From NCBI RefSeq assembly GCF_001553345.1, contig NZ_KQ960758.1:1744-54673 (forward strand): 52,930 nucleotides of DNA. Direction: 5' to 3'. Origin of the DNA: Veillonella sp. DNF00869 (GTDB lineage: Bacteria; Bacillota; Negativicutes; Veillonellales; Veillonellaceae). A program made the position numbers and the translations under genes. This document shows, one piece after another, positions 1 through 8,101 of this stretch (positions are counted from its first letter, which is position 1; each line of letters opens with the position of its first letter). The notes under the pieces are model-generated. The model saw nothing but the letters and a program-made list of their open reading frames with translations, ran no database searches and was not told the DNA's origin.

Positions 1-3000
1 CATTTAAGCCGTCTTTACCAGTTAAGCCTTTCGGACCAGATGTACCATCTTTGCCATCACGACCATTAGATGCAGTATCACCTACTTTCGCTAATTGAGC
101 TTTTACAGTTTCAGCTAATCCAACTGTAATTGTATCTCCTTTTGCTGTCGTAGTGATTTCGTTATTAGCACCATTCACATGTAATGTACCTGTTGCCAAG
201 GATAATCCTACTTTAGCTGTATTTTGATCCTGCGCATCTTTTGTTACATTACCAGCAAAGTTTAATGTAGCATTACCAGATACAATATTTCCTAAATTAG
301 TAATTGCATCATCTACATATTTTTTATTCGCTGCATCGCCATTATCTTTAGCTTCTCCTACATTAGTGATTTTCATGCCACCGGCATTGATACCATCTTT
401 ACCGATTGTAACAGTTTTAGTTTCACCCGCTGCTCCACCTTGGCCTGCTGCAGTATTAGCGATAGATACACCATCTGCATCTAATGTAACTGTAGAGCCT
501 GTTGTACCATTTCCACTGCTGATAGATGTGATATTTTTCAATTCACTAGCAAGTTTTACATTTAATGTGTCTGCTGCAGTACCATCTTTTTTCACAGTAA
601 TATTATTTTGACCGTGGATGTTTAAAGTTTCTCCTAATTTACGAGTTACTTTATCTGCTGCTGCATCATCACCAGCAAATACCATACCTTTTTCAACGAT
701 ACCATCTACTTTTCCTTCTAAAGTTGTTACTTTTCCTGCTGTTTCAGAGATTTTTGTATTTTGTCCAGCATTTGTAGCGTTCAACTTATCAATAGCATCT
801 TTTAAGGTATTTGCCGTTTCATTTGTGCCATCTGCTTTTGTAATACTGAAAGTTGGTCCTACTACTGTGCCATCTGCATTGACTGTAGTGCCACCGATTA
901 CATTTGTAGCTAAATTTCCTACAGCTGCTAATTTACCTTTTGTAGCTGCAGATAAATCTAAGGAATATTTACGTACTTTATCTGTACCTAAATCTCCACC
1001 AGTAATCGCAAGTCCATCACCTGTTACCGCTACTGTAGTATCGTTAGCATTTACTTTGTATGTCGTTACACCTGCAGTTGCTGTATCTTTTTCAACAGTG
1101 GTATTAATACCGTCTGCTACTTTCACAGCATCTTGTGCTGCGCCTTTTGCCAATTCTTTAACTGTAGTTTTTCCTGTATCAGATAAATTGCTTAAGTTTT
1201 TATCTGCTGCATTATCAATAGTGCTACGAGTCGCTTTATCTAAACCAAATGTAACTACACCATTATCACCTGTTGTGATTGCTAATCCAGATTTTGGTAC
1301 ATTTGTATCTGCTGCTGTATCTGTAGCTGCAGTGAAGTTAAATCCATCTTGTAATTTAACTGTTTTCTTAGTATCTCCATTACCTGCTTTATAAGCAATA
1401 CTTGCATCTAAGTTCTTAGCAATTACTTTCGCATCACCAAAGTCGACTGTACCTTTGTCTCCATTAGCTGGAGCTTTTACAGTGACTGTAGTATTGCCAT
1501 TTTTGATTACTAAATCTTGCGAACCAGTGCCAGCGATTTCTTTCATGCCAGATAGTTTATCAGACAATTTAACAAGTAGACCATTGGCACCATTAGCAGC
1601 ATCTTTTTCTACACGAATGTTAGTATTCGGCGTGGTAGATGTGTAATTCGCACCACCTTTGACAGTTAATGTTGTATCTAAAGTACGTGCTACACCTTGA
1701 GTATCGTCACCAGTGAAAGTAATCGCTTTCGTTTTGAAAGTATTATAATCGGACTGCAAAGTATCTACGACAGATTTTTTAGCAATATCTTTAATGGTAA
1801 CGCGAGTGGTTTGATCTTGGTTATTACCATTTTGTTGAATCAAAGAAGCTGTACCATCAGTAGTTACTGTATACTCACCTGATTTGATGTGCATCTCAGC
1901 TGTTTTATCAATTTTATTATCAAGAGCTGTTTTTACTTTGCCTGAGGTAACAAGTTTGTTATCCTCATTCGCTGCTCCTACAGAACTAGCAACATTCGGT
2001 GTAATCGTAACAGCACCATTATTATTATTTACTGTTAAAGCAGCTGCATTCCCGCTAGTTACTGTTTTTACAACATTTGTTACATTCAACGTAACAACAC
2101 CATTGGAATTAGAAATGCCAATATTGTCGCCTGCTTTTAAAGTGACACGTTTTTTAGTTTGATTATTCACAGTTTGAGGCGCCACATCAGTTGGGTTAGC
2201 ATCTCCCGCATTTTGTGTACGTAATAACCACTCATTGGATTCTAATGCTTTTAACTGTTTTAAATTAACCGCATCATAATCTCCGATTGCACCAGCAACA
2301 CCAGTCAAACGACGAGCAAATCCTGAGCCACCAGAAGTCCGTTTTGTACCGATGGCCACAATACCATTACCTTTATCATTGGAGTTATCTTCTCCGATAT
2401 TATCTAGCAAATATGGTGATACACGAGTTGCTCCTGGATCTGTACTGGAGTTCACTACGTCACTTGCATTAACCTCTGTAGACCACCCAAGAGCTACACT
2501 ACCTTGGCCCGCCAATACTTTTGCATTCGTGCCAATCGCGACTCCATGTTTTGCATCCACAGCCGCTGTAGTTACACGTCCATTTGTATCTTTTACTTCA
2601 GCTACACCCACTACAGCATTGTCACCAAGAGCAATACCAGAAGTGCCATGTGACTGTGCAGATGTACCAATAGCAATCGCATTTTTAGTAGAAGCGATGA
2701 CATTTTTTGTATCATCACTAGATCCAATACCGATTGCATTTTTACCAGATATATTAACAAAATATCCTAATGCAGTACCATATCCTGCTCCCGCTTCTAC
2801 TAAATTTCGAGCACCCACACTAATCGCTTGATTCGCATTGACTGTAGAAGTATAACCAATATTTGTACTTCCAGAATTTGTAATAGATAAATCATAACCT
2901 ACAGCTGTAGATTTTTCTGCTGTTACTACTGCGTTTCTACCAATCGCAACAGCTCCTAATGCTCGTGATTTTGATAGATAACCTACAGAAACACCATCTG

Positions 3001-4999
3001 CTGTTGTTGATTCTGTATCAATACCAACAGAAACTGCACGCTTCCCTCCTGCTGAAGCACGTAAACCTACCGCTACAGTTTCTATTTCAGAAGCTGTCGT
3101 GTTCGTACCTATAGCTACGCCATTATCCTTTAATGCTGATGCACTATTACCAACAGCAATAGCGGAGCTACCTATTGCTTGAGCCCCTACACCCGCTGCA
3201 AAAGCATGTGAATTCGTGGCTTTTGCCCCATTACCAATAGCGGTAGAGGCTTCTCCCGTTCCTTGTGCAGAAGTACCCAATGCGATGGCATCGGTATGAC
3301 TTGCTACAGCTTCTTTACCAATAGCTGTTGCGCCTGATGCCTTACCTTGTGCTCTTGTACCAATGGCAATGGAGCTTTCACCTGTAGCCATTAACTTTTT
3401 ATCATCAGCAATGCCGTCATCACTGGAACCAATCCCAATAGCATTTTTTCCACTTACACTTAGAGTATAACCAATAGCTGTGGAATATTGACCTCCTGCT
3501 TCAGTTTTAACAGTAGAACCAATATTGACAGACTGATTAGCTTTTGTATACGAGTTATAACCTAGAATCGTACTAGCAGAAGCATTATCACTAGCGGTGA
3601 TATTCATACCAACTGCGGTGGTATATTTCTCCAAAGCCTGTACATTTCTACCCAAGGCTACAGACCCAGCACCTTTAGACTGTGCAGCGGCACCAATGGC
3701 AATAGAAGCTTCGCCAGTCGCTTGATTCGTTATATTATTAAATGTACTACCAATACTAATAGAGTTTTTACCAGAAGCTAAGCTTTCACTACCTGCTGCA
3801 AATGCATTACTCTCTGTTGCTTTCACTAGGTGACCGATTGCTGTAGAAGACGCTCCTGTGCCTTCCGCAGATGTGCCAATTGCAACCGCATGGTTACTAC
3901 TTGCTAAAGCCAAATTACCAATCGCTGTGGATCCTAAATTGTTAGCTTGTGCTGCTGTACCAATAGAAATGGCATTTTCACCTGCTGAATTTAATTTTCT
4001 ACTACTATTTTCACCGCTAGAACCGATGGCAACTGCATTTTTACCCACCGCTCGCACTTCATAACCGATAGCTGTAGCTCTAGCTTGAGTCGCCTGAGCA
4101 TCTGTACCTATAGATGTAGCATTTTTATCAGATGCTAAGGCTTTATAACCAATGGCTACTGCTTTTTCTGCTGTGGCTTTAGTTTTTTCTTTATTATCGG
4201 AAGCTGTATTACCTGCAGGTGTTGGTTCACCACCATCACCGCCACCGATGGCGATAGCATTAGCTGCACTAGCTGTAGCACCACGACCTAAGGCAGTAGC
4301 ATTACCACCTGTAGCAATAGTACGGACACCAATGGCAACATCGCCCCATTTATCATAATCATTAATAGTTTTACCATTATCAGTATTGATATCATTATTG
4401 GGCACACCATTTTCATTATATACATTAGCGCCCGCTAACGACTGCCACCCTACAGCTATGGCACCATTACCATAACCACGAGAACTAACACCGAATGATG
4501 TAGCCCCTGTTTTCTTAGCTCGTGATTGTTCACCCATAGCAATGCCATGAAGGTCTGCCTGTGTATTATATCCTACACTTACCCCATAATCGTCTGTAGC
4601 TTGAGCAGTACGTCCAATTGCAACGCCAAAAGAATGACCTATGATCTGAGCTCCCTGCCCCATTACTATATTTGAGTTTCCTTGCGCTTTTGCATCTACA
4701 CCAATAGCAATCCCTGGCTCAACTCTCCTAGCTCCATCGCCTCCAATAGCTGTTCCATCAGAATAGCTGCCTGAGCCGATTGCAATAGTCCCATCGGTTA
4801 CAGTATTACCTCCAGCCAACGATACTGATGCTCTTGCTGCTGATACATCCGTTACCAAAGCGTCAGACCCCACAGCCATAGCTGCCAAGATACTAGCCAC
4901 AACGATTTTCTTTTTACCAGAATGGTTCTTTGCCATTTCAGATACAACAATATAACATTGTTTTGACTTACTCCAAATTACCTTAAAAATTTTGTTCAT
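1..4999 (-). CDS. Trimeric autotransporter adhesin (YadA/Hag-like), 3' end outside window
   Basis: Surface adhesin secreted by the type Vc route. The minus frame from the ATG at 4999 is the same frame that is open at base 2, and I found no stop where I checked, so about 1666 residues lie in the window and the C-terminal membrane anchor lies beyond the edge. The N-terminus (MNKIFKVIWSKSKQCYIVV) is an extended signal peptide (ESPR), followed by a hydrophobic segment. Residues ~60-890 are a YadA-like head of AIG-x-A-type repeats. A neck (RRLTGVAGAIG then DYDAVNLKQL) sits near residue 905, followed by a long repetitive stalk, a second neck-like motif (GDAANKKYVDDAI) at ~plus 300-340 and a collagen-like GKDG stretch at the edge. 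SD GGAG precedes the start. The antisense ORFs over it are shadows. The ligand cannot be told from sequence. Confidence 0.93.
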   Translation of the reverse strand, partial: MNKIFKVIWSKSKQCYIVVSEMAKNHSGKKKIVVASILAAMAVGSDALVTDVSAARASVSLAGGNTVTDGTIAIGSGSYSDGTAIGGDGARRVEPGIAIGVDAKAQGNSNIVMGQGAQIIGHSFGVAIGRTAQATDDYGVSVGYNTQADLHGIAMGEQSRAKKTGATSFGVSSRGYGNGAIAVGWQSLAGANVYNENGVPNNDINTDNGKTINDYDKWGDVAIGVRTIATGGNATALGRGATASAANAIAIGGGDGGEPTPAGNTASDNKEKTKATAEKAVAIGYKALASDKNATSIGTDAQATQARATAIGYEVRAVGKNAVAIGSSGENSSRKLNSAGENAISIGTAAQANNLGSTAIGNLALASSNHAVAIGTSAEGTGASSTAIGHLVKATESNAFAAGSESLASGKNSISIGSTFNNITNQATGEASIAIGAAAQSKGAGSVALGRNVQALEKYTTAVGMNITASDNASASTILGYNSYTKANQSVNIGSTVKTEAGGQYSTAIGYTLSVSGKNAIGIGSSDDGIADDKKLMATGESSIAIGTRAQGKASGATAIGKEAVASHTDAIALGTSAQGTGEASTAIGNGAKATNSHAFAAGVGAQAIGSSAIAVGNSASALKDNGVAIGTNTTASEIETVAVGLRASAGGKRAVSVGIDTESTTADGVSVGYLSKSRALGAVAIGRNAVVTAEKSTAVGYDLSITNSGSTNIGYTSTVNANQAISVGARNLVEAGAGYGTALGYFVNISGKNAIGIGSSDDTKNVIASTKNAIAIGTSAQSHGTSGIALGDNAVVGVAEVKDTNGRVTTAAVDAKHGVAIGTNAKVLAGQGSVALGWSTEVNASDVVNSSTDPGATRVSPYLLDNIGEDNSNDKGNGIVAIGTKRTSGGSGFARRLTGVAGAIGDYDAVNLKQLKALESNEWLLRTQNAGDANPTDVAPQTVNNQTKKRVTLKAGDNIGISNSNGVVTLNVTNVVKTVTSGNAAALTVNNNNGAVTITPNVASSVGAANEDNKLVTSGKVKTALDNKIDKTAEMHIKSGEYTVTTDGTASLIQQNGNNQDQTTRVTIKDIAKKSVVDTLQSDYNTFKTKAITFTGDDTQGVARTLDTTLTVKGGANYTSTTPNTNIRVEKDAANGANGLLVKLSDKLSGMKEIAGTGSQDLVIKNGNTTVTVKAPANGDKGTVDFGDAKVIAKNLDASIAYKAGNGDTKKTVKLQDGFNFTAATDTAADTNVPKSGLAITTGDNGVVTFGLDKATRSTIDNAADKNLSNLSDTGKTTVKELAKGAAQDAVKVADGINTTVEKDTATAGVTTYKVNANDTTVAVTGDGLAITGGDLGTDKVRKYSLDLSAATKGKLAAVGNLATNVIGGTTVNADGTVVGPTFSITKADGTNETANTLKDAIDKLNATNAGQNTKISETAGKVTTLEGKVDGIVEKGMVFAGDDAAADKVTRKLGETLNIHGQNNITVKKDGTAADTLNVKLASELKNITSISSGNGTTGSTVTLDADGVSIANTAAGQGGAAGETKTVTIGKDGINAGGMKITNVGEAKDNGDAANKKYVDDAITNLGNIVSGNATLNFAGNVTKDAQDQNTAKVGLSLATGTLHVNGANNEITTTAKGDTITVGLAETVKAQLAKVGDTASNGRDGKDGTSGPKGLTGKDGLN

Positions 5000-5750
5000 A
5001 CTAAACTCCTATACACATATGTTGACAACATTTATATAACAAACTAGTGATGCTCACTTACCATACATACTGCTAAGCTGAGCATTTATGGCACAAAAAA
5101 AATTGAATGCTTACGTATTTCATAATCAACTTATTAAAATAGATAAACATTCATTATTATTTTATATATATTTACACACCATCCTTTGGGGACACCTCCT
5201 CCAGTCTCTCTTTTCACACTAAAAGCCTAACACAAACTACTTTATTAAAAAAATAATTTTTCCATTCTATTATATACTAATTCGGTGCACATTGGAATAG
5301 TTTTTTTACAAAATTTATTCTCTTTAGCCAAATTTACAGCTAAAATATCGATGTACCAACATTTTTTGCATCTACTCTTGTAAAAATATAGTAAAACTAC
5401 ATAACCATATCGAATTAATTGGAAATAGATATTTTTTCTCCTCCTACTTTTATAGGTAATTCTATTTCTCAATTATTCTAATTACATATATACGCCTTTA
5501 TAAGCTTAACTATACCAATACAAGAACATATCACTTACCTTGTATAAAAATTCAATACAAAACTACCAAACTATCTTCAAATACAAAAATTTCAACTATC
5601 TTGGACACCTGTTTCTTTTCATTCACCAAGTTTTGCCAATACCGTCAAAGTCAAAGTTCATGACTGCGTCATAAGCATCCTAGATATCTCACCAATAGAA
5701 CCCTCTAGCCTTATTCGCCACGGAAATAGAGTAGCATTTTTTCTTACACT
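5000..5750. other. Gene-poor AT-rich spacer upstream of the adhesin
   Basis: No convincing gene. It should contain the adhesin promoter on the minus strand, but I see no clear -35/-10 pair. A strong SD-like minus sequence (GGAGGAGGTG) at about 5196-5205 precedes only a six-codon ORF and may be a decayed copy of the toxin leader at 5964-5976. A 75-codon minus ORF (5245-5472) has no SD or recognisable family and is not called. At 5670-5760 a minus frame reads like the tail of a lost gene, but it is too short to identify. Confidence 0.5.
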
Positions 5751-5754
5751 ATGC

Positions 5755-5760
5755 TATACT
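5755..5760 (+). promoter_or_regulatory. Extended -10 for the candidate antitoxin RNA
   Basis: TGC-TATACT is an extended -10 element with no good -35. Transcription would begin near 5767 and run toward the toxin gene. Confidence 0.5.
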
Positions 5761-5766
5761 ACAGGT

Positions 5767-5886
5767 ACAGACAAGAAGAGCCATCAACGTGTGAACGGCG
5801 TTAGGCTCATCTCAATGGCAAAAAGAAATGGACCTAACGTGTGAGGTGATCAGACCTCTTTTACGTTAGGCCATTTTATTATTTAT
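5767..5886 (+). ncRNA. Candidate antitoxin RNA of a type I toxin-antitoxin locus
   Basis: A predicted RNA of about 115-120 nt, from an extended -10 at 5755-5760 to the terminator hairpin 5830-5872 with its U-rich tail. Its 5' end folds into a hairpin (GAGCC at 5778 with GGCTC at 5804). It shares two blocks in the same sense with the converging toxin mRNA: GAGYCATCAACGTG (5778-5791 here) and GGCTCATCTC (5804-5813 here). Because the hairpins are nearly self-complementary they can also pair with each other, and the 3' ends are fully antisense across the shared terminator. The only ORF has 9 codons and no SD. The convergent layout resembles txpA/RatA and pAD1 par. The function is inferred. Confidence 0.5.
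5830..5872. terminator. Bidirectional terminator shared by toxin mRNA and antisense RNA
   Basis: Long imperfect hairpin: GGACCTAACGT (5830-5840) pairs with ACGTTAGGCC (5863-5872), with an inner GAGGT/ACCTC stem. It is followed by a T-rich tract on the plus strand (ATTTTATTATTT) and by TTTCTTTTT on the minus strand, so it can end transcripts arriving from either side. Confidence 0.75.
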
Positions 5887-5960
5887 TTCAATAAATCAAT
5901 AAAATGAATTAGTAATTCCAAAGCTAAAATGATCAAATAGAACTTTTCAAACTCGGTCAT
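5883..5960 (-). CDS. 25-residue hydrophobic peptide, putative type I toxin
   Basis: ATG at 5960, stop at 5883. The peptide starts MTEFEKF, has one hydrophobic helix (YLIILALELLIHFI) and ends DLLK. A very strong SD (AGGAGGAGGTGAT, 5964-5976) lies 3 nt before the ATG, which strongly favours real translation. A promoter at 6026-6054 gives a ~60-nt leader that folds (GAGTC with GGCTC) upstream of the SD, and the shared terminator follows the stop. Size, single membrane span and a converging antisense RNA fit the Fst/TxpA/holin-like toxin type. I do not recognise the exact family, and toxicity is inferred. It is too short for standard gene callers. Confidence 0.6.
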   Translation of the reverse strand: MTEFEKFYLIILALELLIHFIDLLK

Positions 5961-6025
5961 ACTATCACCTCCTCCTATTATAGGAAGAGATGAGCCCAAC
6001 TCACGTTGATGACTCTTTAATTTTT

Positions 6026-6054
6026 ATTATAGCATAAATCGTGCATACTGTTGA
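6026..6054 (-). promoter_or_regulatory. Promoter of the toxin mRNA
   Basis: On the minus strand the -10 is TGC-TATAAT (TATAAT at 6031-6026, an extended -10), with TCAACA (6054-6049, four of six matches) 17 bp upstream. Transcription would start near 6019, just before the GAGTCATCAACGTG block. Confidence 0.7.
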
Positions 6055-6093
6055 TAACATTTAATACTACTTACAATTATAAACAGAAACAAA

Positions 6094-6117
6094 AGCACCT
6101 TGTCGAAACAAAGTGCC
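6094..6117 (-). terminator. Terminator after the leftmost tRNA-end element
   Basis: Minus-strand hairpin GCACTTTG-TTTCGA-CAAGGTGC followed by TTTTGTTTC. It is a mutated copy of the UUCG-loop terminator at 6363-6386. Confidence 0.6.
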
Positions 6118-6210
6118 AATCTTGGTGATCCAGGAGGGATAGCGGCAAGCTTAGACCTTTAGGAGCCACAGACGACGAGAAGGTCTTAGCGATAGCATCC
6201 CTCCCACACA

Positions 6211-6239
6211 AAAAGGATCCTACATCAAGTAGAATCCTT
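6211..6239 (-). terminator. Terminator in the tRNA-end array
   Basis: Minus-strand hairpin AAGGATTCTACTT-GA-TGTAGGATCCTT running into a T tract. It is nearly identical to the terminator at 6480-6509. Confidence 0.6.
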
Positions 6240-6362
6240 CGTACTCTGGTGATCCAGGAGGGATACGTAATCGACTTAGTGTGCTAGGAGCATAGCGACG
6301 ACGCACGCTTAGTCGATACGATGTTCACCCCGAAGCGTAGCGAAGGGCCCTCCAAATGAAAA

Positions 6363-6386
6363 AGCACCTTGCCGAAGCAAAGTGCT
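6363..6386 (-). terminator. UUCG-loop terminator in the tRNA-end array
   Basis: Minus-strand stem AGCACTTTGC / GCAAGGTGCT closed by a TTCG tetraloop and followed by TTTTTC, a textbook intrinsic terminator just after a tRNA CCA end. Confidence 0.7.
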
Positions 6387-6479
6387 AATACTTGGTGATC
6401 CAGGAGGAATAGCGGTAAGCTTAGACCTTTAGGAGCCATAGGCGACGCGAAGGTCTTAGCGATAGCATCCCTCCCACAC

Positions 6480-6509
6480 AAAAAGGATCCTACTTCAAGT
6501 AGAATCCTT
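6480..6509 (-). terminator. Probable original tRNA-Arg terminator, displaced by the island
   Basis: Minus-strand hairpin (AAGGATTCTACTT with AGTAGGATCCTT) plus T tract, starting 8 nt beyond the CCA of the left att copy. It sits where the native tRNA terminator would be before the element separated it from the complete gene at 25034-25110. Confidence 0.6.
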
Positions 6510-6516
6510 AGTACTC

Positions 6517-6561
6517 TGGTGATCCAGGAGGGATTCGAACCCCCGACCCACGGCTTAGAAG
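6517..6561 (-). repeat. Left attachment site (45-bp tRNA-Arg 3' fragment)
   Basis: Identical over 45 bp to 25034-25078, from the CCA end to the anticodon loop of tRNA-Arg. Identity stops at 6562 (A against G at 25079). This is the duplicated end left by integration and is not a full tRNA. Confidence 0.92.
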
Positions 6562-6691
6562 AATTAAAGATGAGTTTATATACAATATAAGGGCCATTTG
6601 TTGTATATAGTTTACAAATAAACATTATATTAAGTATATATATTCCATCGACTATAAATAGGATATATTTTATTGCAAGCACAACTACATA
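6554..6691. repeat. 138-bp direct repeat, copy 1 (element end arm)
   Basis: Starts with the CTTAGAAG core of the att site and continues into the element. It matches 8741-8878 over the same length, with about 80% identity by eye and no gaps. It contains several short TTTATATAC- and AAGTATATATATTCC-like motifs that could be integrase arm sites. It ends 8 bp before the stop of the ApeA-like gene. Confidence 0.8.
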
Positions 6692-6699
6692 ATTTTCCT

Positions 6700-8100
6700 T
6701 TAAAAAATCCTAAAAAATCCATCTCTAATACATTCTGTTGCCTTATCCTGATCAATTCCCGCTCGATTAAAAATTGAAAAATAAACGATTATCATTAGAT
6801 GCGTAAAAATATCTGTTCCATCTTCCCACTTAAACTGGTGATGTGTAGCCATATTACGCATATTTTTAAATGATTTTAATTTTTTTAAAAAATCTTCTTT
6901 ATCATAAGCTTCAAGGCTACCTGGACGATCTTTAGCCACACACTCTAATCCATCTTTATACTTATAATACAAAATCTCCATAATTTCTCTAAAAGATGGC
7001 TTGTAATTATTTAGGTTCGACTGAATAATGCTTATAACCTTGTCTTTTATTTTTGCATCAACATCATCTTGATTAATAAATTGCACTAACTTCTTAGCAA
7101 ATTTTTTAGACTCTTTCTTTAGTTTCTCATTGTCTTCACCTTTATCAGATTGATGATATTCCCATTCGATAGATGCACTGATATCTGTTATTTGAGTATA
7201 TTTAATATATTTTTTCTCATCACTATTTTCTGACAAAAAACGAAGCTGAGGTGCTTTATTTACATCATTTAACAATGCAAATAAAGATGGAAATTCTTCT
7301 TCAATCCTATCTATCTTTATTACATCATAAGCCTCTAATGGTTTAATTTCTGACACTATACGACCCTTATTTACATAGACCTCTGCAATCGCTTTTCTCC
7401 AATTATCTCCATTTACATTATACTCATTTGTTAATTGAATTTTATACTCATGAAAGTGTTTTCTAGTTAAAAATGTTAATAATGTTTCCATATAATCATA
7501 ATACTGAGGTATATTAACGAATTCTTCTTTTTCATTAAACCTATAAATAATTCGGCTATTTATGTTATTTTTTAAATCAGGAATTCCTTTAAAGACAATC
7601 TCGCGCTTTACCAATATATCATTAATTACTTGAAACTTCATTCCATTAACTTCTACATCCCAACTTTTTCTATATTCCTCAGGTGAATCATAACTAATGC
7701 CTTTAAAGTCCTGATTAATAGCTTTAGCTACGGGATTAATTAGATTAACTTCTCCTCCCCAAAAAATAAGTTCATCAAACTTTAGATTTGTAAATGCTCC
7801 AAATTCTTTACTTTCTATAATAAAGCGAGAGGTAAACTTAATTGCACCAATATCGTAGCTTGACATTAATGTATATGAAATTCCTCCTGTTAATTCTATA
7901 AAAAGATTCGTTCCATCATCAGTAATACCATTTAACCACTCTGGCATCCCCTGTTGGGGAAAATCTTCAGCCCACTCTTTTAATTTACATATATCTGTTT
8001 GTTCCTTAGGAATCAAAGTTATGACAAATCCTCGAGTTGAAAAATAGCACTCTATATTTAATGATGGTATTACAGTAATCCCTGAAAAATATTTTTCCAT
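6700..8100 (-). CDS. ApeA-like HEPN protein, putative abortive-infection RNase
   Basis: 466 residues. The N-terminal half is a beta-rich region without a motif I can name. The C-terminal ~130 residues are helical and carry R415-N-M-A-T-H420, the R-x4-H motif of HEPN ribonucleases. The overall layout resembles ApeA, whose family combines an N-terminal sensing domain with a C-terminal HEPN domain and acts in abortive phage infection. It starts 1 bp after the SieB-like gene and is surely co-transcribed with it. The SD is a weak GAGGG. The pair sits between the left att site and a second copy of the element end. The RNase role and the target are inferred. Confidence 0.55.
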   Translation of the reverse strand: MEKYFSGITVIPSLNIECYFSTRGFVITLIPKEQTDICKLKEWAEDFPQQGMPEWLNGITDDGTNLFIELTGGISYTLMSSYDIGAIKFTSRFIIESKEFGAFTNLKFDELIFWGGEVNLINPVAKAINQDFKGISYDSPEEYRKSWDVEVNGMKFQVINDILVKREIVFKGIPDLKNNINSRIIYRFNEKEEFVNIPQYYDYMETLLTFLTRKHFHEYKIQLTNEYNVNGDNWRKAIAEVYVNKGRIVSEIKPLEAYDVIKIDRIEEEFPSLFALLNDVNKAPQLRFLSENSDEKKYIKYTQITDISASIEWEYHQSDKGEDNEKLKKESKKFAKKLVQFINQDDVDAKIKDKVISIIQSNLNNYKPSFREIMEILYYKYKDGLECVAKDRPGSLEAYDKEDFLKKLKSFKNMRNMATHHQFKWEDGTDIFTHLMIIVYFSIFNRAGIDQDKATECIRDGFFRIF

Positions 8101-8101
8101 T

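Larger units (their letters stand above)
6089..6561 (-). repeat. Array of tRNA-Arg 3' ends, palindromic elements and terminators
   Basis: Four copies of the tRNA-Arg acceptor end (TGGTGATCCAGGAGGRAT on the plus strand) begin at 6123, 6247, 6393 and 6517. The last is the 45-bp att repeat. The other three keep only the final ~18 bp and are fused to hairpins (A' 6123-6205, B 6247-6355, A 6393-6475). In each hairpin the tRNA CCCTCC pairs with a distal GGAGGG and an inner stem brackets a similar loop (GCTATGCTCCTA in B). Each copy is followed on the minus strand by an intrinsic terminator. Two terminator types alternate. The A and A' units (about 159 bp with terminators) are near-identical and 270 bp apart. 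None is a functional tRNA. Confidence 0.75.

Noticed and set aside
366..4358. Several plus-strand ORFs opposite the adhesin (for example 618-1394)
   Set aside because: They are antisense shadows of the repetitive Ala/Gly/Thr-rich adhesin frame, with low-complexity sequence and no SD.
5245..5472. 75-codon minus ORF upstream of the adhesin
   Set aside because: No SD, AT-driven composition, no family resemblance.
5670..5760. Minus frame ending SIGEISRMLMTQS
   Set aside because: Looks like a lost gene's tail but has no start or identifiable family and overlaps the antisense promoter.
5814..5843. 9-codon ORF in the candidate antitoxin RNA
   Set aside because: No SD and it ends inside the terminator stem; the RNA is better read as non-coding.
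6123..6475. Extra tRNA-Arg genes
   Set aside because: Only the last ~18 bp of tRNA are present; no anticodon or D-arm can form.
6284..6682. 132-codon minus ORF
   Set aside because: Runs across the att repeat, terminators and hairpins; it is an artefact of repeat sequence.
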